Positions 5,990-13,607 are shown, numbered from the stretch's first letter. The stretch is 18,694 nucleotides of DNA from Lachnospiraceae bacterium UBA5895 (GCA_002431915.1 DJEP01000050.1:1-18694), one strand, 5' to 3'. Program-made: numbers and translations. The notes: generated by a model not told the origin, from the letters alone.

Positions 5990-6047
5990 TTGTAAAACCT
6001 TAAAAGAAATTAAGACAGAGAACAAATAAAATTGGAGGCTGATTATT

Positions 6048-7673
6048 ATGGCAAAAGAGATTAAATACGGCGCAGAAGCCCGTGCAGCATTAGAGGCTGG
6101 TGTAAACCAGCTGGCAGATACCGTAAGAGTAACCTTAGGACCCAAAGGAAGAAACGTAGTACTGGATAAGTCCTTCGGTGCACCCTTGATCACAAACGAT
6201 GGTGTTACCATTGCAAAAGAGATCGAGTTGGAAGATGCATTCGAGAACATGGGCGCACAGCTGGTAAAGGAAGTAGCTACCAAGACCAACGATGTAGCCG
6301 GTGATGGTACCACCACCGCAACCGTTTTGGCACAGGCCATGGTAAATGCAGGTATGAAGAATCTGGCAGCAGGTGCTAACCCCATCATCCTGAGAAAAGG
6401 TATGAAGAAAGCAACCGCATGTGCAGTAGAAGCCATCGGTAAGATGAGTCAGAAGGTAAACGGCAAGGAACACATCGCAAGAGTAGCAGCAATCTCCGCA
6501 GGAGATGAGGCAGTAGGACAGTTGGTTGCAGATGCTATGGAGAAGGTAAGCAACAACGGCGTTATCACCATTGAAGAGTCCAAGACCATGCAGACCGAGC
6601 TGGATCTGGTAGAAGGTATGCAGTTTGACAGAGGTTATATCTCTGCATACATGGCAACCGATATGGATAAGATGGAAGCAGTTCTGGATAACCCTTATAT
6701 CTTGATCACCGATAAGAAGATCTCCAACATTCAGGAGATCCTGCCTCTGTTAGAGCAAATCGTTCAGTCCGGCGCTAAGCTGCTGATTATCGCTGAGGAT
6801 GTAGAGGGCGAGGCACTGACCACCCTGATCGTCAACAAGCTGCGTGGTACTTTCAACGTAGTAGCTGTTAAGGCTCCCGGATATGGTGACAGAAGAAAAG
6901 CTATGCTGGAGGATATCGCAATCCTGACCGGTGGTACCGTGATCAGTTCCGAACTTGGTTATGAGCTGAAGGATACCACAATGGATATGCTGGGTCGTGC
7001 AAAATCCGTTAAGGTACAGAAAGAGAACACCGTGATCGTAGACGGTGAGGGTGATAAGGAAGCATTGCAGTCCAGAATCGCACAGATCAAGAAGCAGATC
7101 GAAGAGACCACTTCTGATTTCGACAGAGAGAAATTACAGGAGAGACTGGCTAAGCTGTCCGGCGGCGTTGCAGTGATTCGTGTAGGTGCTGCTACCGAGA
7201 CCGAAATGAAGGAAGCAAAGCTTCGTCTGGAAGATGCTCTGGCAGCTACCAGAGCAGCTGTAGAGGAAGGCATCATCTGTGGTGGTGGTTCCGCATACAT
7301 TCACGCATCCAAGGAAGTTGCAAAGTTGGCAGCTACTCTGGAAGGTGATGAGAAGACCGGTGCAGGCATTGTCCTGAAAGCACTGGAAGCTCCTTTGTAC
7401 CACATCGCAGCAAACGCAGGACTGGAAGGCAGCGTTATCATCAACAAGGTACGTGAGTCTGAGGTCGGTGTCGGCTTTGATGCCCTGAAAGAGGAATATG
7501 TAGATATGGTAAATGCAGGTATTCTGGATCCCGCAAAGGTTACCAGAAGTGCTCTGCAGAACGCTACCAGCGTAGCAAGCACACTGCTTACTACCGAAAG
7601 CGTTGTAGCTAACATTAAGGAAGACACCCCCGCAATGCCCGCCGGCGGAGCAGGCATGGGCGGGATGATGTAA
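6048..7673 (+). CDS. groEL: Chaperonin GroEL
   Basis: GroEL forms the double-ring ATP-dependent folding chamber. The 541-residue protein is full length. It has the N-terminal equatorial signature VRVTLGPKGRNVVLDKSFGAPLITNDG, the ATP-site motif AGDGTTTATVLA with the catalytic Asp, the apical region (QFDRGYISAYM), the AVEEGIICGGGSA signature and the Gly-Met-rich tail GGAGMGGMM. The ribosome site TTGGAGG lies before the ATG. It is the second gene of the CIRCE-controlled operon. Its TAA stop codon forms part of the outer stem of the terminator element downstream. Confidence 0.99.
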   Translation: MAKEIKYGAEARAALEAGVNQLADTVRVTLGPKGRNVVLDKSFGAPLITNDGVTIAKEIELEDAFENMGAQLVKEVATKTNDVAGDGTTTATVLAQAMVNAGMKNLAAGANPIILRKGMKKATACAVEAIGKMSQKVNGKEHIARVAAISAGDEAVGQLVADAMEKVSNNGVITIEESKTMQTELDLVEGMQFDRGYISAYMATDMDKMEAVLDNPYILITDKKISNIQEILPLLEQIVQSGAKLLIIAEDVEGEALTTLIVNKLRGTFNVVAVKAPGYGDRRKAMLEDIAILTGGTVISSELGYELKDTTMDMLGRAKSVKVQKENTVIVDGEGDKEALQSRIAQIKKQIEETTSDFDREKLQERLAKLSGGVAVIRVGAATETEMKEAKLRLEDALAATRAAVEEGIICGGGSAYIHASKEVAKLAATLEGDEKTGAGIVLKALEAPLYHIAANAGLEGSVIINKVRESEVGVGFDALKEEYVDMVNAGILDPAKVTRSALQNATSVASTLLTTESVVANIKEDTPAMPAGGAGMGGMM

Positions 7674-7736
7674 ACACCCATAGAAAAAACAAGCGCCACA
7701 CCTTCGGGTGTGGCATTTGCTTTTTATGGGTGTTTA
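7671..7736 (+). terminator. Nested terminator of groESL
   Basis: The core hairpin is GCCACACC-TTCG-GGTGTGGC (7695-7714), a stable UUCG tetraloop, extended by AAGC/GCTT and followed by TTTTT (7721-7725). A perfect outer pair TAAACACCCATA (7671-7682) and TATGGGTGTTTA (7725-7736) encloses it and includes the groEL stop codon. A-run and T-run on the two sides make it bidirectional. Confidence 0.9.
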
Positions 7737-7740
7737 TCGA

Positions 7741-7788
7741 GAAAATCAAAAGTGCGAAGCACGGGCTCTGCAAAGCAGAGCGATTTTC
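7741..7788. other. Compact three-way-junction structure
   Basis: Closing stem GAAAATC (7741-7747)/GATTTTC (7782-7788) encloses two perfect hairpins, GTGC-GAA-GCAC (7752-7762) and GCTCTGC-AAA-GCAGAGC (7765-7781). All three helices are fully paired. It lies immediately after the groESL terminator and before a second terminator. It may be a structured RNA or a dispersed intergenic repeat; no family recognised. Confidence 0.55.
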
Positions 7789-7816
7789 GAAGATATAAAT
7801 GTGGATATGCAAAAAT

Positions 7817-7856
7817 ACCCGATCTCCAAGCTCGCTTGAGAGATTGGGTTCTTTTT
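7817..7856 (+). terminator. Second terminator downstream of groEL
   Basis: ACCCGATCTC-CAAG (7817-7830), loop CTCG, CTTG-A-GAGATTGGGT (7835-7849) with one bulged A, then TTCTTTTT. A-run 7811-7815 on the other side makes it usable in both directions. Confidence 0.8.
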
Positions 7857-7891
7857 ATGCTGCTGCGACGAAGTCTCACACCGAATCACCC

Positions 7892-7920
7892 TTGACTCTC
7901 CCCCAAAAACCTCTTAAACT
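7892..7920 (+). promoter_or_regulatory. Promoter of the two-component operon
   Basis: -35 TTGACT (7892-7897), 17-bp spacer, -10 TAAACT (7915-7920); start near 7927, 28 bases before the first ATG. A weak direct repeat TTAAAC/TCAAAC spaced 11 bp (7914-7930) overlaps the -10, possibly for self-regulation. Confidence 0.55.
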
Positions 7921-7954
7921 TATCTCAAACACATCAAAGAAAGAGGTACACCCT

Positions 7955-8128
7955 ATGAATCGTTTTGAATACATCGTAGAAAGCATCGACGGCGATTACG
8001 CCCATCTCCGCAGAACGGATATCGAATCCGATGAATTAAAGCTGGTAGCCCGTGCGCTGCTTCCGCCCGAGATCATGGAGGGTACGAAGCTGTTGTATGA
8101 GTGGATGCAGTACTCCATCATGGAATAA
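7955..8128 (+). CDS. DUF3006-like small protein
   Basis: A 57-residue protein, FEYIVESIDGDYAHLRRTDIES...LVARALLPPEIMEGTKLLYE. The pattern (an acidic 'E.I.GDYA' strand, then a 'ARALLPPEIMEG' turn) resembles the small SH3-like DUF3006 proteins of Firmicutes, whose function is unknown. The ATG at 7955 has a GAGG ribosome site 8 bases upstream; longer in-frame extensions would read through the terminator at 7817-7856 and are not credible. It ends 15 bp before the response regulator gene and is the first gene of the operon with it and the kinase. Confidence 0.75.
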   Translation: MNRFEYIVESIDGDYAHLRRTDIESDELKLVARALLPPEIMEGTKLLYEWMQYSIME

Positions 8129-8143
8129 TTCCGGAGGATTACA

Positions 8144-8753
8144 ATGAAACTATTATATGCAGAGGATGAGCCCGGTCTGTCCGAAGCAGTGGTGGACATT
8201 CTCACTTACTACAAATATCAGGTGGATGCAGTGGACAACGGCACCGACGCTTATGACTATGCCAAGGCGGAACATTATGACGGCATCATTCTGGATGTCA
8301 TGATGCCGGGGATGAGTGGGCTGGAGGTATTGCAGAAGCTGCGGCAGGAGGGCTGTCGGACACCGATCATGCTGTTGACGGCCAAGGCAGAGATCGAGGA
8401 TCGTGTCGTGGGACTGGATCTGGGAGCGGACGACTATCTGCCGAAGCCCTTTGCCATGAAGGAACTGCTGGCGAGAGTCCGGGCCATGCTGCGCCGGAGG
8501 GAGGAATATACTCCCAACGTGCTGACTTGTGGGGATCTGGCATTGAACCAGCAGGACTATACCTTAAGTTCTCCCACAGACAGTGTGGTGCTTTCCGAAA
8601 CTGGAATACCGGATGATGGAAGCACTGATGCTGCATCAGGACGGCTACCTGTCCTATCTGCGAAAGCGTTTTGCCGCATTGCAGTCCAAAGTGACGATTC
8701 AGGCAAAGCGCGGCGTGGGCTACCGGCTGGATAAGGAGGAGTGCCATGATTAA
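8144..8753 (+). pseudogene. Frameshifted, internally deleted OmpR-family response regulator
   Basis: The receiver domain is intact: acidic pair Glu7/Asp8, phospho-acceptor Asp51 in LDVMMPGMSG, Thr79 and Lys101. The winged-helix output domain starts normally (VLTCGDLALNQQDYTLSSPTDSVVLS), then an extra base near 8594-8597 shifts the frame. In the original frame the protein ends at 8734 with an unrelated tail. In the next frame the domain resumes as KLEYRMMEALMLHQDGYLS and then jumps straight to YLRKRFAALQSKVTIQAKRGVGYRLDKEE, ending at 8753 and overlapping the kinase start by eight bases. About 22-27 residues that normally lie between these parts, including the recognition helix, are missing. 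So two separate lesions hit the DNA-binding domain. A single-base sequencing error is possible for the first; the in-frame deletion is harder to explain that way. The ribosome site GGAGG (8133-8137) is good. Confidence 0.85.
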
Positions 8754-10164
8754 GATCCTGCGTGCGAGATTTATTCGGACGGCGATGCTGGCAGTGACGG
8801 TATTGCTGGTTCTCCTGCTGGGAGCCATCAATCTCATCAATTTGGGAATGGTACAGAGAGATCTGAAAGATACGCTGCAAATGGTAGCTGACCGGGTGGA
8901 CAAGCCGGACAACGATCTGGTGAACACCGCGTTTTTTCTGGTGAAAATAGATGACAGCGGGAATGTGGCTTCGGTGGATGTTACCCATGTGACAGGAGTG
9001 GACGAGGAGCAGGCGAGCAGTTATGCTCTGGAAATCTATGAGAAATATTCTACTGAAACGGCAGGACAGGAAAACATTCCAGCAGCGCCCGGAGAGCCGG
9101 ATGAGGAGAGGTCGCTTCCGCAGGCCCCTGAAGCGAATAAATCCATACCGGATGGAAATCCACCGGAGGAAAGTGGAAGCACCCACGACGCAGGCAATAT
9201 GAATAATCTGTCCGGCAAAGAAACTGACTCGAAAACAGCCATGCGGGATCCAATGGCCCAGAGCACCGGGAGAAACTCTGGCTTCCTCTATCTGGCACAT
9301 CCGGACACCACGGGACAGGGCATGACGGACATTGTCTTTTTGGATCCCCAGAAGGAAGAATTAAGCTGCCTGCGTGTATTTGCTCTGTCGGCGGGACTGG
9401 GCGTGGTGTGTATGTTTGGAATGTACCTGTTCGTCCGCAGACTTTCCCGCAGAGCCATAGAGCCCATTGCGGAAAGCATGGAGAAGCAGAGACAGTTTAT
9501 CACCGACGCGGGGCATGAGTTAAAGACGCCGCTAGCCATCATTTTATCCAATACGGAAGCCATGGAACTCTATCAGGGCGAAAGCAAGTGGAGCCGTAAT
9601 ATCAGGGAGCAGGTGGGAAGGCTGGACGGTCTGACGAAAAATCTGCTCATGTTGTCCCGCATGGAAGAGTATTCCGAAAATGTGGTACGGGAGAGTCTGG
9701 ATCTGGGAGAACTGGTGGAGAAAATGGCGGAGCCTTTCAGAGAGCCGTTAGCGCTGCGGGGGATCGGACTTTGGACAGAGCTTCCCCCAAAAATACAGAT
9801 CAGTGCAGGCAGGGAGCAGATCGAGAGGCTGTTAAGCGTCTTATTGGAAAATGCCCTGAAATATGCCAGTGACAACGGGGAAGTGGCTGTTTCGTTACAG
9901 CGTAAAAGTGACGGACGGAGATCCAAAGCGGTGCTAAGAGTGGAAAATACCTGTGCAGAACTTCCCGGGGTATCACCAGAGGCCTTGTTTGAGCGTTTTC
10001 GCAGAGGGGATGAAGCCCGTACCCGGAAAAAAGGCGGCTACGGCATCGGACTGGCAGTGGCGAAAGCCTGTGCTGAGGCAAACGGCGGCAGCATCCGGGC
10101 AATCTACGAAGAACCTGACCGGATCTGTTTTGAGATCGCATTTGAGGCGATTCCGACCGCTTAA
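8746..10164 (+). CDS. Sensor histidine kinase
   Basis: A membrane-bound two-component sensor of 472 residues. TM1 is at about 11-33, an extracytoplasmic domain at 34-209, TM2 at about 210-231. There is no HAMP-sized linker: the HisKA domain begins almost at once, with phospho-acceptor His257 in FITDAGHELKTPLA. The ATPase domain has the N box (LLSVLLENALKYAS, Asn369), F box (LFERFRR, 414-420) and G box (GGYGIGLA, 430-436). The external domain holds a low-complexity Pro/Glu/Ser/Asn-rich stretch at about 105-165. The ribosome site AAGGAGGAG (8733-8741) lies inside the end of the regulator gene. The kinase is intact although its regulator is disrupted. The signal sensed cannot be told from the sequence. 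Confidence 0.95.
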   Translation: MIKILRARFIRTAMLAVTVLLVLLLGAINLINLGMVQRDLKDTLQMVADRVDKPDNDLVNTAFFLVKIDDSGNVASVDVTHVTGVDEEQASSYALEIYEKYSTETAGQENIPAAPGEPDEERSLPQAPEANKSIPDGNPPEESGSTHDAGNMNNLSGKETDSKTAMRDPMAQSTGRNSGFLYLAHPDTTGQGMTDIVFLDPQKEELSCLRVFALSAGLGVVCMFGMYLFVRRLSRRAIEPIAESMEKQRQFITDAGHELKTPLAIILSNTEAMELYQGESKWSRNIREQVGRLDGLTKNLLMLSRMEEYSENVVRESLDLGELVEKMAEPFREPLALRGIGLWTELPPKIQISAGREQIERLLSVLLENALKYASDNGEVAVSLQRKSDGRRSKAVLRVENTCAELPGVSPEALFERFRRGDEARTRKKGGYGIGLAVAKACAEANGGSIRAIYEEPDRICFEIAFEAIPTA

Positions 10165-10235
10165 AGCAGATTTGCCGGTGCAAAAGCATATGAAAAACGC
10201 ATAAAAAAGTATATAAATAGTGAACAGTTCACAAA

Positions 10236-10270
10236 AGCTTCACAGAATACCGTATTCTGTGGGGCTTTTT
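10236..10270 (+). terminator. Terminator of the two-component operon
   Basis: CACAGAATA (10241-10249), loop CCG, TATTCTGTG (10253-10261), with flanking AGC/GC pairing and TTTTT at 10266-10270. A separate small palindrome GTGAAC-A-GTTCAC (10220-10232) precedes it. Confidence 0.88.
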
Positions 10271-10297
10271 CTAAGTTAAATCTAAGGTTGGTATTAT
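10270..10297 (+). promoter_or_regulatory. Activator-type promoter with OmpR-family direct repeat
   Basis: TCTAAG (10270-10275) and TCTAAG (10281-10286) are direct repeats at an 11-bp period, the spacing used by OmpR/PhoB-family regulators that bind as head-to-tail dimers. They occupy the place of the -35 box for a -10 TATTAT (10292-10297), and no consensus -35 is present. This fits activation of the lipoprotein gene by the adjacent two-component regulator. The first repeat begins in the last T of the preceding terminator. Confidence 0.6.
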
Positions 10298-10378
10298 ACA
10301 ATGATCTTGTCAGTAAGGGGAAGACAAAGAAAACGAAAATAACAACCCAGAAGATAGAGAATGAAAGGAGCAATTCTT

Positions 10379-11683
10379 ATGAAAAAAACAACAGTTATGA
10401 GCTTACTTATGATCACGGCACTGGCAGTCAGCGCCTGCGGAGCTAACACCGATACTGCCACGGCGACTACAGAGATCACGACGGAGACAGGCGATACGAA
10501 CAATACCGACAAACCGGAGGACCAGCCGCCTCAGGACGGGCAGGGAGACCAGAACGCTCCCGGAGGTTCCGGTGGTAATGGTGCTCCGGGAGGACAGAAC
10601 GTACCCGGAGGCTTCGGCGGATCCGGAGAAGTAACGCAGGGAACCGCGGCCAACACCATTGATGCGGACGGCACCTACACTTCCGAAACCTATACCTCCA
10701 CCGGGGATGACGAGAACGCCCTTCGCGTGGACGGCGCAGAGGTAACCCTGACAAATATTACCGTGAATAAGGCTTCCGGTGCTACTTCCAATACCGAGGA
10801 CGGCGATTTCTATGGAATGAATGCAGCACTGCTGGCCACCGACGGAGCCAAGGTTACCATTACCGGCGCCACTGTGACCTCCTCCGCCCAGAACGGCAAC
10901 GGTGTGTTCAGCTATGGAGAGGGAACGGTCGTGAATATTTCCGATTCCACCATCACCACCACTGCAGATAATTCCGGCGGCATCCAGACCACCGGAGGCG
11001 GTACCACCAATGCAACGGATCTGACGGTGAAGACCTCCGGCAATTCTTCCGCAGCCATCCGTTCGGATCGTGGCGGCGGTACGGTAGTGGTAAATAAGGG
11101 AACTTATGAGAGCAACGGCTATAATTCCCCGGCAGTCTATTCCACCGCAGATATTACGGTGAAAAATGCCACACTGACCGCAAACAATTCCGAGGCACTG
11201 GTTATCGAGGGACAGAATTCTATCACTCTTGAAAATTGTGATGTGACCGGCAACATGAGCGATACCAAGGGCAGCAGTTCCGAGGAAAATGTTCACAATG
11301 TCATGATCTATCAGTCCATGTCCGGCGATGCTGAGGTCGGAACCTCCAACTTCAGCATGACAGGTGGCACGCTGACATCCCAAAACGGTGACATGTTCTA
11401 CGTTACCAATACCCATTGCACTCTGACATTATCCGGTGTGAAGATCGTAAATCAGGACAGCGACAGGGTACTGATGAGAGTGGTCGGAAACAGCACTTCT
11501 CACGGATGGGGCACAGCTGGTTCCAACGGAGCACAGGTGGATGCAACTTTTGACAGTCAGACCTTGGAAGGAGACATCGTGGTGGATACCATTTCTACAT
11601 TGAATCTGACCCTGTCAAACAGCAGCAGTTTCACCGGAACCATTAATATCATCGATAACGCAGACGGCACGATCCTGAAATAA
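10379..11683 (+). CDS. Beta-helix surface lipoprotein
   Basis: A 434-residue exported lipoprotein. The type II signal peptide is clear (MKKTTVMSLLMITALAVSAC), with lipidation at Cys20. A Thr/Asp-rich and then Gly/Pro/Gln-rich linker follows (about 21-90: QGDQNAPGGSGGNGAPGGQN...), long enough to span the wall. The rest consists of short strands with repeated 'V.I....V...' and 'T.T.....G' turns (about 95-430), the look of a right-handed parallel beta-helix as in pectate-lyase-like and adhesin folds; no catalytic motif is recognisable. The ATG at 10379 has AAAGGAG 8 bases upstream; an ATG at 10361 overlaps that site and would spoil the signal peptide. It directly follows the two-component operon and its promoter carries a likely regulator site, so it is a candidate output of that system. 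No good terminator follows. Confidence 0.85.
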   Translation: MKKTTVMSLLMITALAVSACGANTDTATATTEITTETGDTNNTDKPEDQPPQDGQGDQNAPGGSGGNGAPGGQNVPGGFGGSGEVTQGTAANTIDADGTYTSETYTSTGDDENALRVDGAEVTLTNITVNKASGATSNTEDGDFYGMNAALLATDGAKVTITGATVTSSAQNGNGVFSYGEGTVVNISDSTITTTADNSGGIQTTGGGTTNATDLTVKTSGNSSAAIRSDRGGGTVVVNKGTYESNGYNSPAVYSTADITVKNATLTANNSEALVIEGQNSITLENCDVTGNMSDTKGSSSEENVHNVMIYQSMSGDAEVGTSNFSMTGGTLTSQNGDMFYVTNTHCTLTLSGVKIVNQDSDRVLMRVVGNSTSHGWGTAGSNGAQVDATFDSQTLEGDIVVDTISTLNLTLSNSSSFTGTINIIDNADGTILK

Positions 11684-11800
11684 GCCTGAAATAAGGAAAG
11701 CACAAAGAGTGCAATATTTGTCATAAAATAAAAAGAAAACTGGCACGACAGAAGCACCGGGAAAAGGTAACATGATAGTATAAACTCCTCCATAGAAAAC

Positions 11801-11829
11801 TTGAAAAGCGGAGAAATCGTTTGTGATAT
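11801..11829 (+). promoter_or_regulatory. Possible promoter of the GH43 gene
   Basis: -35 TTGAAA (11801-11806), 17-bp spacer, weak -10 TGATAT (11824-11829), about 27 bases before the ATG. The weak -10 suggests regulation. I found no clear operator or cre site. Confidence 0.4.
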
Positions 11830-11856
11830 CATGAACCAGAAAAAAGGAGACCCCCT

Positions 11857-13401
11857 ATGAGTGAACAGAGAACCTATCAAAATCCTGTGCAGCGAGGCTT
11901 TTTCCCGGATCCTTCCGTGATCCGTGCCGGTGACGATTATTACATGGTGAATTCCAGTTTTCAGTATTTTCCGGCGATTCCCATTTCCCATTCCAAAGAT
12001 ATGGTGCACTGGCATATTATCGGACATGCCATCACGAACCCGGAGTGGCTGGATATCAGTGACATCCGGGATTCCCACGGAATCTGGGCACCGGATATCG
12101 AATATGTGGACGGAAAATACTATATATATGTTACCTTACGTCTGAATGCGGACGGTAAGCGTGATAACAACGTAATGCGCAGACAGCTGGTGATGGTGTC
12201 CGACAGGCCGGAAGGCCCTTACAGCAAGCCGGCATGTCTGGAAGTGGACGATATTGATCCGTCTCTTTTTGTGGATGATGATGGCAGCAGATATATGATC
12301 ATTGCGAAAGCAGCGCAGGCGGTTCCCCTGACGGCGGACGGACTGGCTGTGGCAGGTCCTGCGAAGACCGCATGGGAAGGCACCGGTGAGCGCTGCTCCG
12401 AAGGCCCTCATATTATGAAAAAAGACGGTTACTATTATGCCATCGTGGCAGAGGGTGGTACCGGTTACGGTCACGGAATCAACGTGGGAAGAAGCAGGAA
12501 TTTCTATGGCCCTTATGAGTGCTCTCCCTACAATCCGGTCATGCGCCAGAAGGATCCCGCTGCACCTATCCAGAGAGCCGGACACGGCAAGCTGGTACAG
12601 GATCAGAACGGCCAGTGGTGGTGCTATTACCTCTGCGGCAGACCCAACGAGGGCAAATATACTACCGTAGGCAGAGAATCGGCACTGGATCCCGTACAGT
12701 GGACGGAGGACGGCTGGTTCACCGTGAACGAGGGAAAGGGCCCCAGCCTGACACAGATCGCACCAGATCTGCCGGAATGCATTTACGCCAGAAACCTGTT
12801 CGACGATTTTAACGATACGAAGCTGAATCTGGAATGGGAGTTCGTCCGCAACCCGGATAACGGTTCCTGGTCACTGACGGAGCGTCCCGGATATTTCCGG
12901 ATCTGGACCAGAGACGGACAACTGAATGAGATCCGGGCGAAAAATACACTGCTGCGCAGAGAGCAGGAATTGTCCTACGTGGCAGAGACGAAGCTGGAGT
13001 TCTACCCGGATAAGGACGGGGAGCAGGCGGGGCTGACCTGCTACTACAGCACAGCTACCTATGCCAGATGTTCCTTGTGTTATGAGGGCGGCAGGAAGCT
13101 CCAGCTGGTCATCAACCGCAACCACGGCGAGGAACTGATGACGGAAGTGGACAATGTGAAGGAAGCTCCTGTGTACCTGAAAGTGGTGGTGGAGAAGCTG
13201 ACCAGAACTTTCTATTACAGCTATGACGGGGAGAACTGGGAGCAGGTCGGCGTTCTGGAAAACTGCATTTACCTTTGCGACGAGGGAGTTCCCGACGATC
13301 CGAAACGCCACACCGGCACGCTAGTAGGCATCTATGCTAACAACGGAGGCTGCGGAAGCCGCAAAGCAGCGGATTTTGACTACTTCAAATATGAGGATTA
13401 G
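11857..13401 (+). CDS. GH43 family beta-xylosidase
   Basis: Family 43 glycosidases hydrolyse xylosyl or arabinosyl linkages in plant cell-wall polysaccharides. The 514-residue protein has the five-bladed propeller with the three catalytic acids in their usual settings: Asp18 (GFFPDPSVIR, general base), Asp134 (DDIDPSLFVDDDG, pKa modulator) and Glu182 (GERCSEGPH, general acid). From about residue 310 (ARNLFDDFNDTKLNLEWEFVRNP) it continues into the beta-sandwich C-terminal domain found in GH43 beta-xylosidases. There is no signal peptide, so it acts in the cytoplasm on imported oligosaccharides. The ribosome site AAAAGGAG is close to the ATG. No transporter or other sugar gene flanks it, so it stands outside a polysaccharide-use cluster in this window. 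Xylosidase is more likely than arabinofuranosidase, but activity cannot be fixed from sequence. Confidence 0.93.
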   Translation: MSEQRTYQNPVQRGFFPDPSVIRAGDDYYMVNSSFQYFPAIPISHSKDMVHWHIIGHAITNPEWLDISDIRDSHGIWAPDIEYVDGKYYIYVTLRLNADGKRDNNVMRRQLVMVSDRPEGPYSKPACLEVDDIDPSLFVDDDGSRYMIIAKAAQAVPLTADGLAVAGPAKTAWEGTGERCSEGPHIMKKDGYYYAIVAEGGTGYGHGINVGRSRNFYGPYECSPYNPVMRQKDPAAPIQRAGHGKLVQDQNGQWWCYYLCGRPNEGKYTTVGRESALDPVQWTEDGWFTVNEGKGPSLTQIAPDLPECIYARNLFDDFNDTKLNLEWEFVRNPDNGSWSLTERPGYFRIWTRDGQLNEIRAKNTLLRREQELSYVAETKLEFYPDKDGEQAGLTCYYSTATYARCSLCYEGGRKLQLVINRNHGEELMTEVDNVKEAPVYLKVVVEKLTRTFYYSYDGENWEQVGVLENCIYLCDEGVPDDPKRHTGTLVGIYANNGGCGSRKAADFDYFKYED

Positions 13402-13463
13402 ACAAAAAAAGCAACTGGATTTTGGTTAAAAGTGCGAAAAAGTCGCAACTGTAAGAAATTTAT

Positions 13464-13492
13464 TTGCCAAATAGTCGAAATAATGGTAAAAT
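13464..13492 (+). promoter_or_regulatory. Promoter in front of the 32-bp palindrome
   Basis: -35 TTGCCA (13464-13469), 17-bp spacer, -10 TAAAAT (13487-13492). Both boxes match the consensus at five of six positions, and the expected start (about 13499) is the first base of the palindrome. Confidence 0.7.
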
Positions 13493-13498
13493 AATTAT

Positions 13499-13607
13499 GA
13501 TTCAAAATGTAAGTACTTACATTTTGAATCGACAGGAACAAATGCAACGCATAGTTTCATACATCTCTTTTCAAAGGATCCCGGGTGAACAACCCGGGAT
13601 CTTTTGA
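13499..13607 (+). ncRNA. Candidate small RNA or leader with palindromic 5' end
   Basis: The predicted transcript starts with a perfect 32-bp palindrome (13499-13530; arm GATTCAAAATGTAAGT), which as RNA gives a 14-bp stem with a GUAC loop. About 40 unstructured bases follow, then a strong terminator at 13571-13607. The total is near 107 nt. It also contains a possible 21-codon reading frame (ATG at 13542, stop at 13605-13607, reading MQRIVSYISFQRIPGEQPGIF) with an AGGA five bases upstream; its end runs through the terminator hairpin, so it could be a leader peptide, but this is weak. It lies just upstream of the ECF sigma promoter. I know no RNA family that matches. Confidence 0.55.
13571..13607 (+). 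terminator. Terminator of the candidate small RNA
   Basis: TCAAAGGATCCCGGGT (13571-13586), loop GAACA, ACCCGGGATCTTTTGA (13592-13607): 16 base pairs with one G-U. The four T are part of the stem. It also separates the ECF operon from upstream transcription. Confidence 0.8.

Noticed and set aside
5747..6436. 229-codon minus-strand frame across groES and groEL
   Set aside because: Antisense to two of the most conserved bacterial genes; no start signal.
7710..7895. Small plus-strand frames in the groEL downstream region
   Set aside because: They run through two terminators and the three-way junction and have no ribosome site; the region is better explained as structured RNA.
8557..9300. 247-codon minus-strand frame opposite the regulator end and kinase
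   Set aside because: No family features; it is antisense to conserved kinase sequence and reflects codon bias.
10403..11416. 337-codon open frame on the minus strand opposite the beta-helix lipoprotein
   Set aside because: It has no ribosome site and a low-complexity Gly/Ile/His/Cys composition that mirrors the repetitive GC-biased lipoprotein codons. The plus-strand gene has a clear signal peptide.
11700..11730. GCAC/GTGC hairpin after the beta-helix lipoprotein as terminator
   Set aside because: Only four base pairs and no uridine tract.
13427..13452. Hairpin AGTGCGA/TCGCAACT after GH43 as a terminator
   Set aside because: The stem is short with a bulge and no T-run follows, so I do not call it a terminator.
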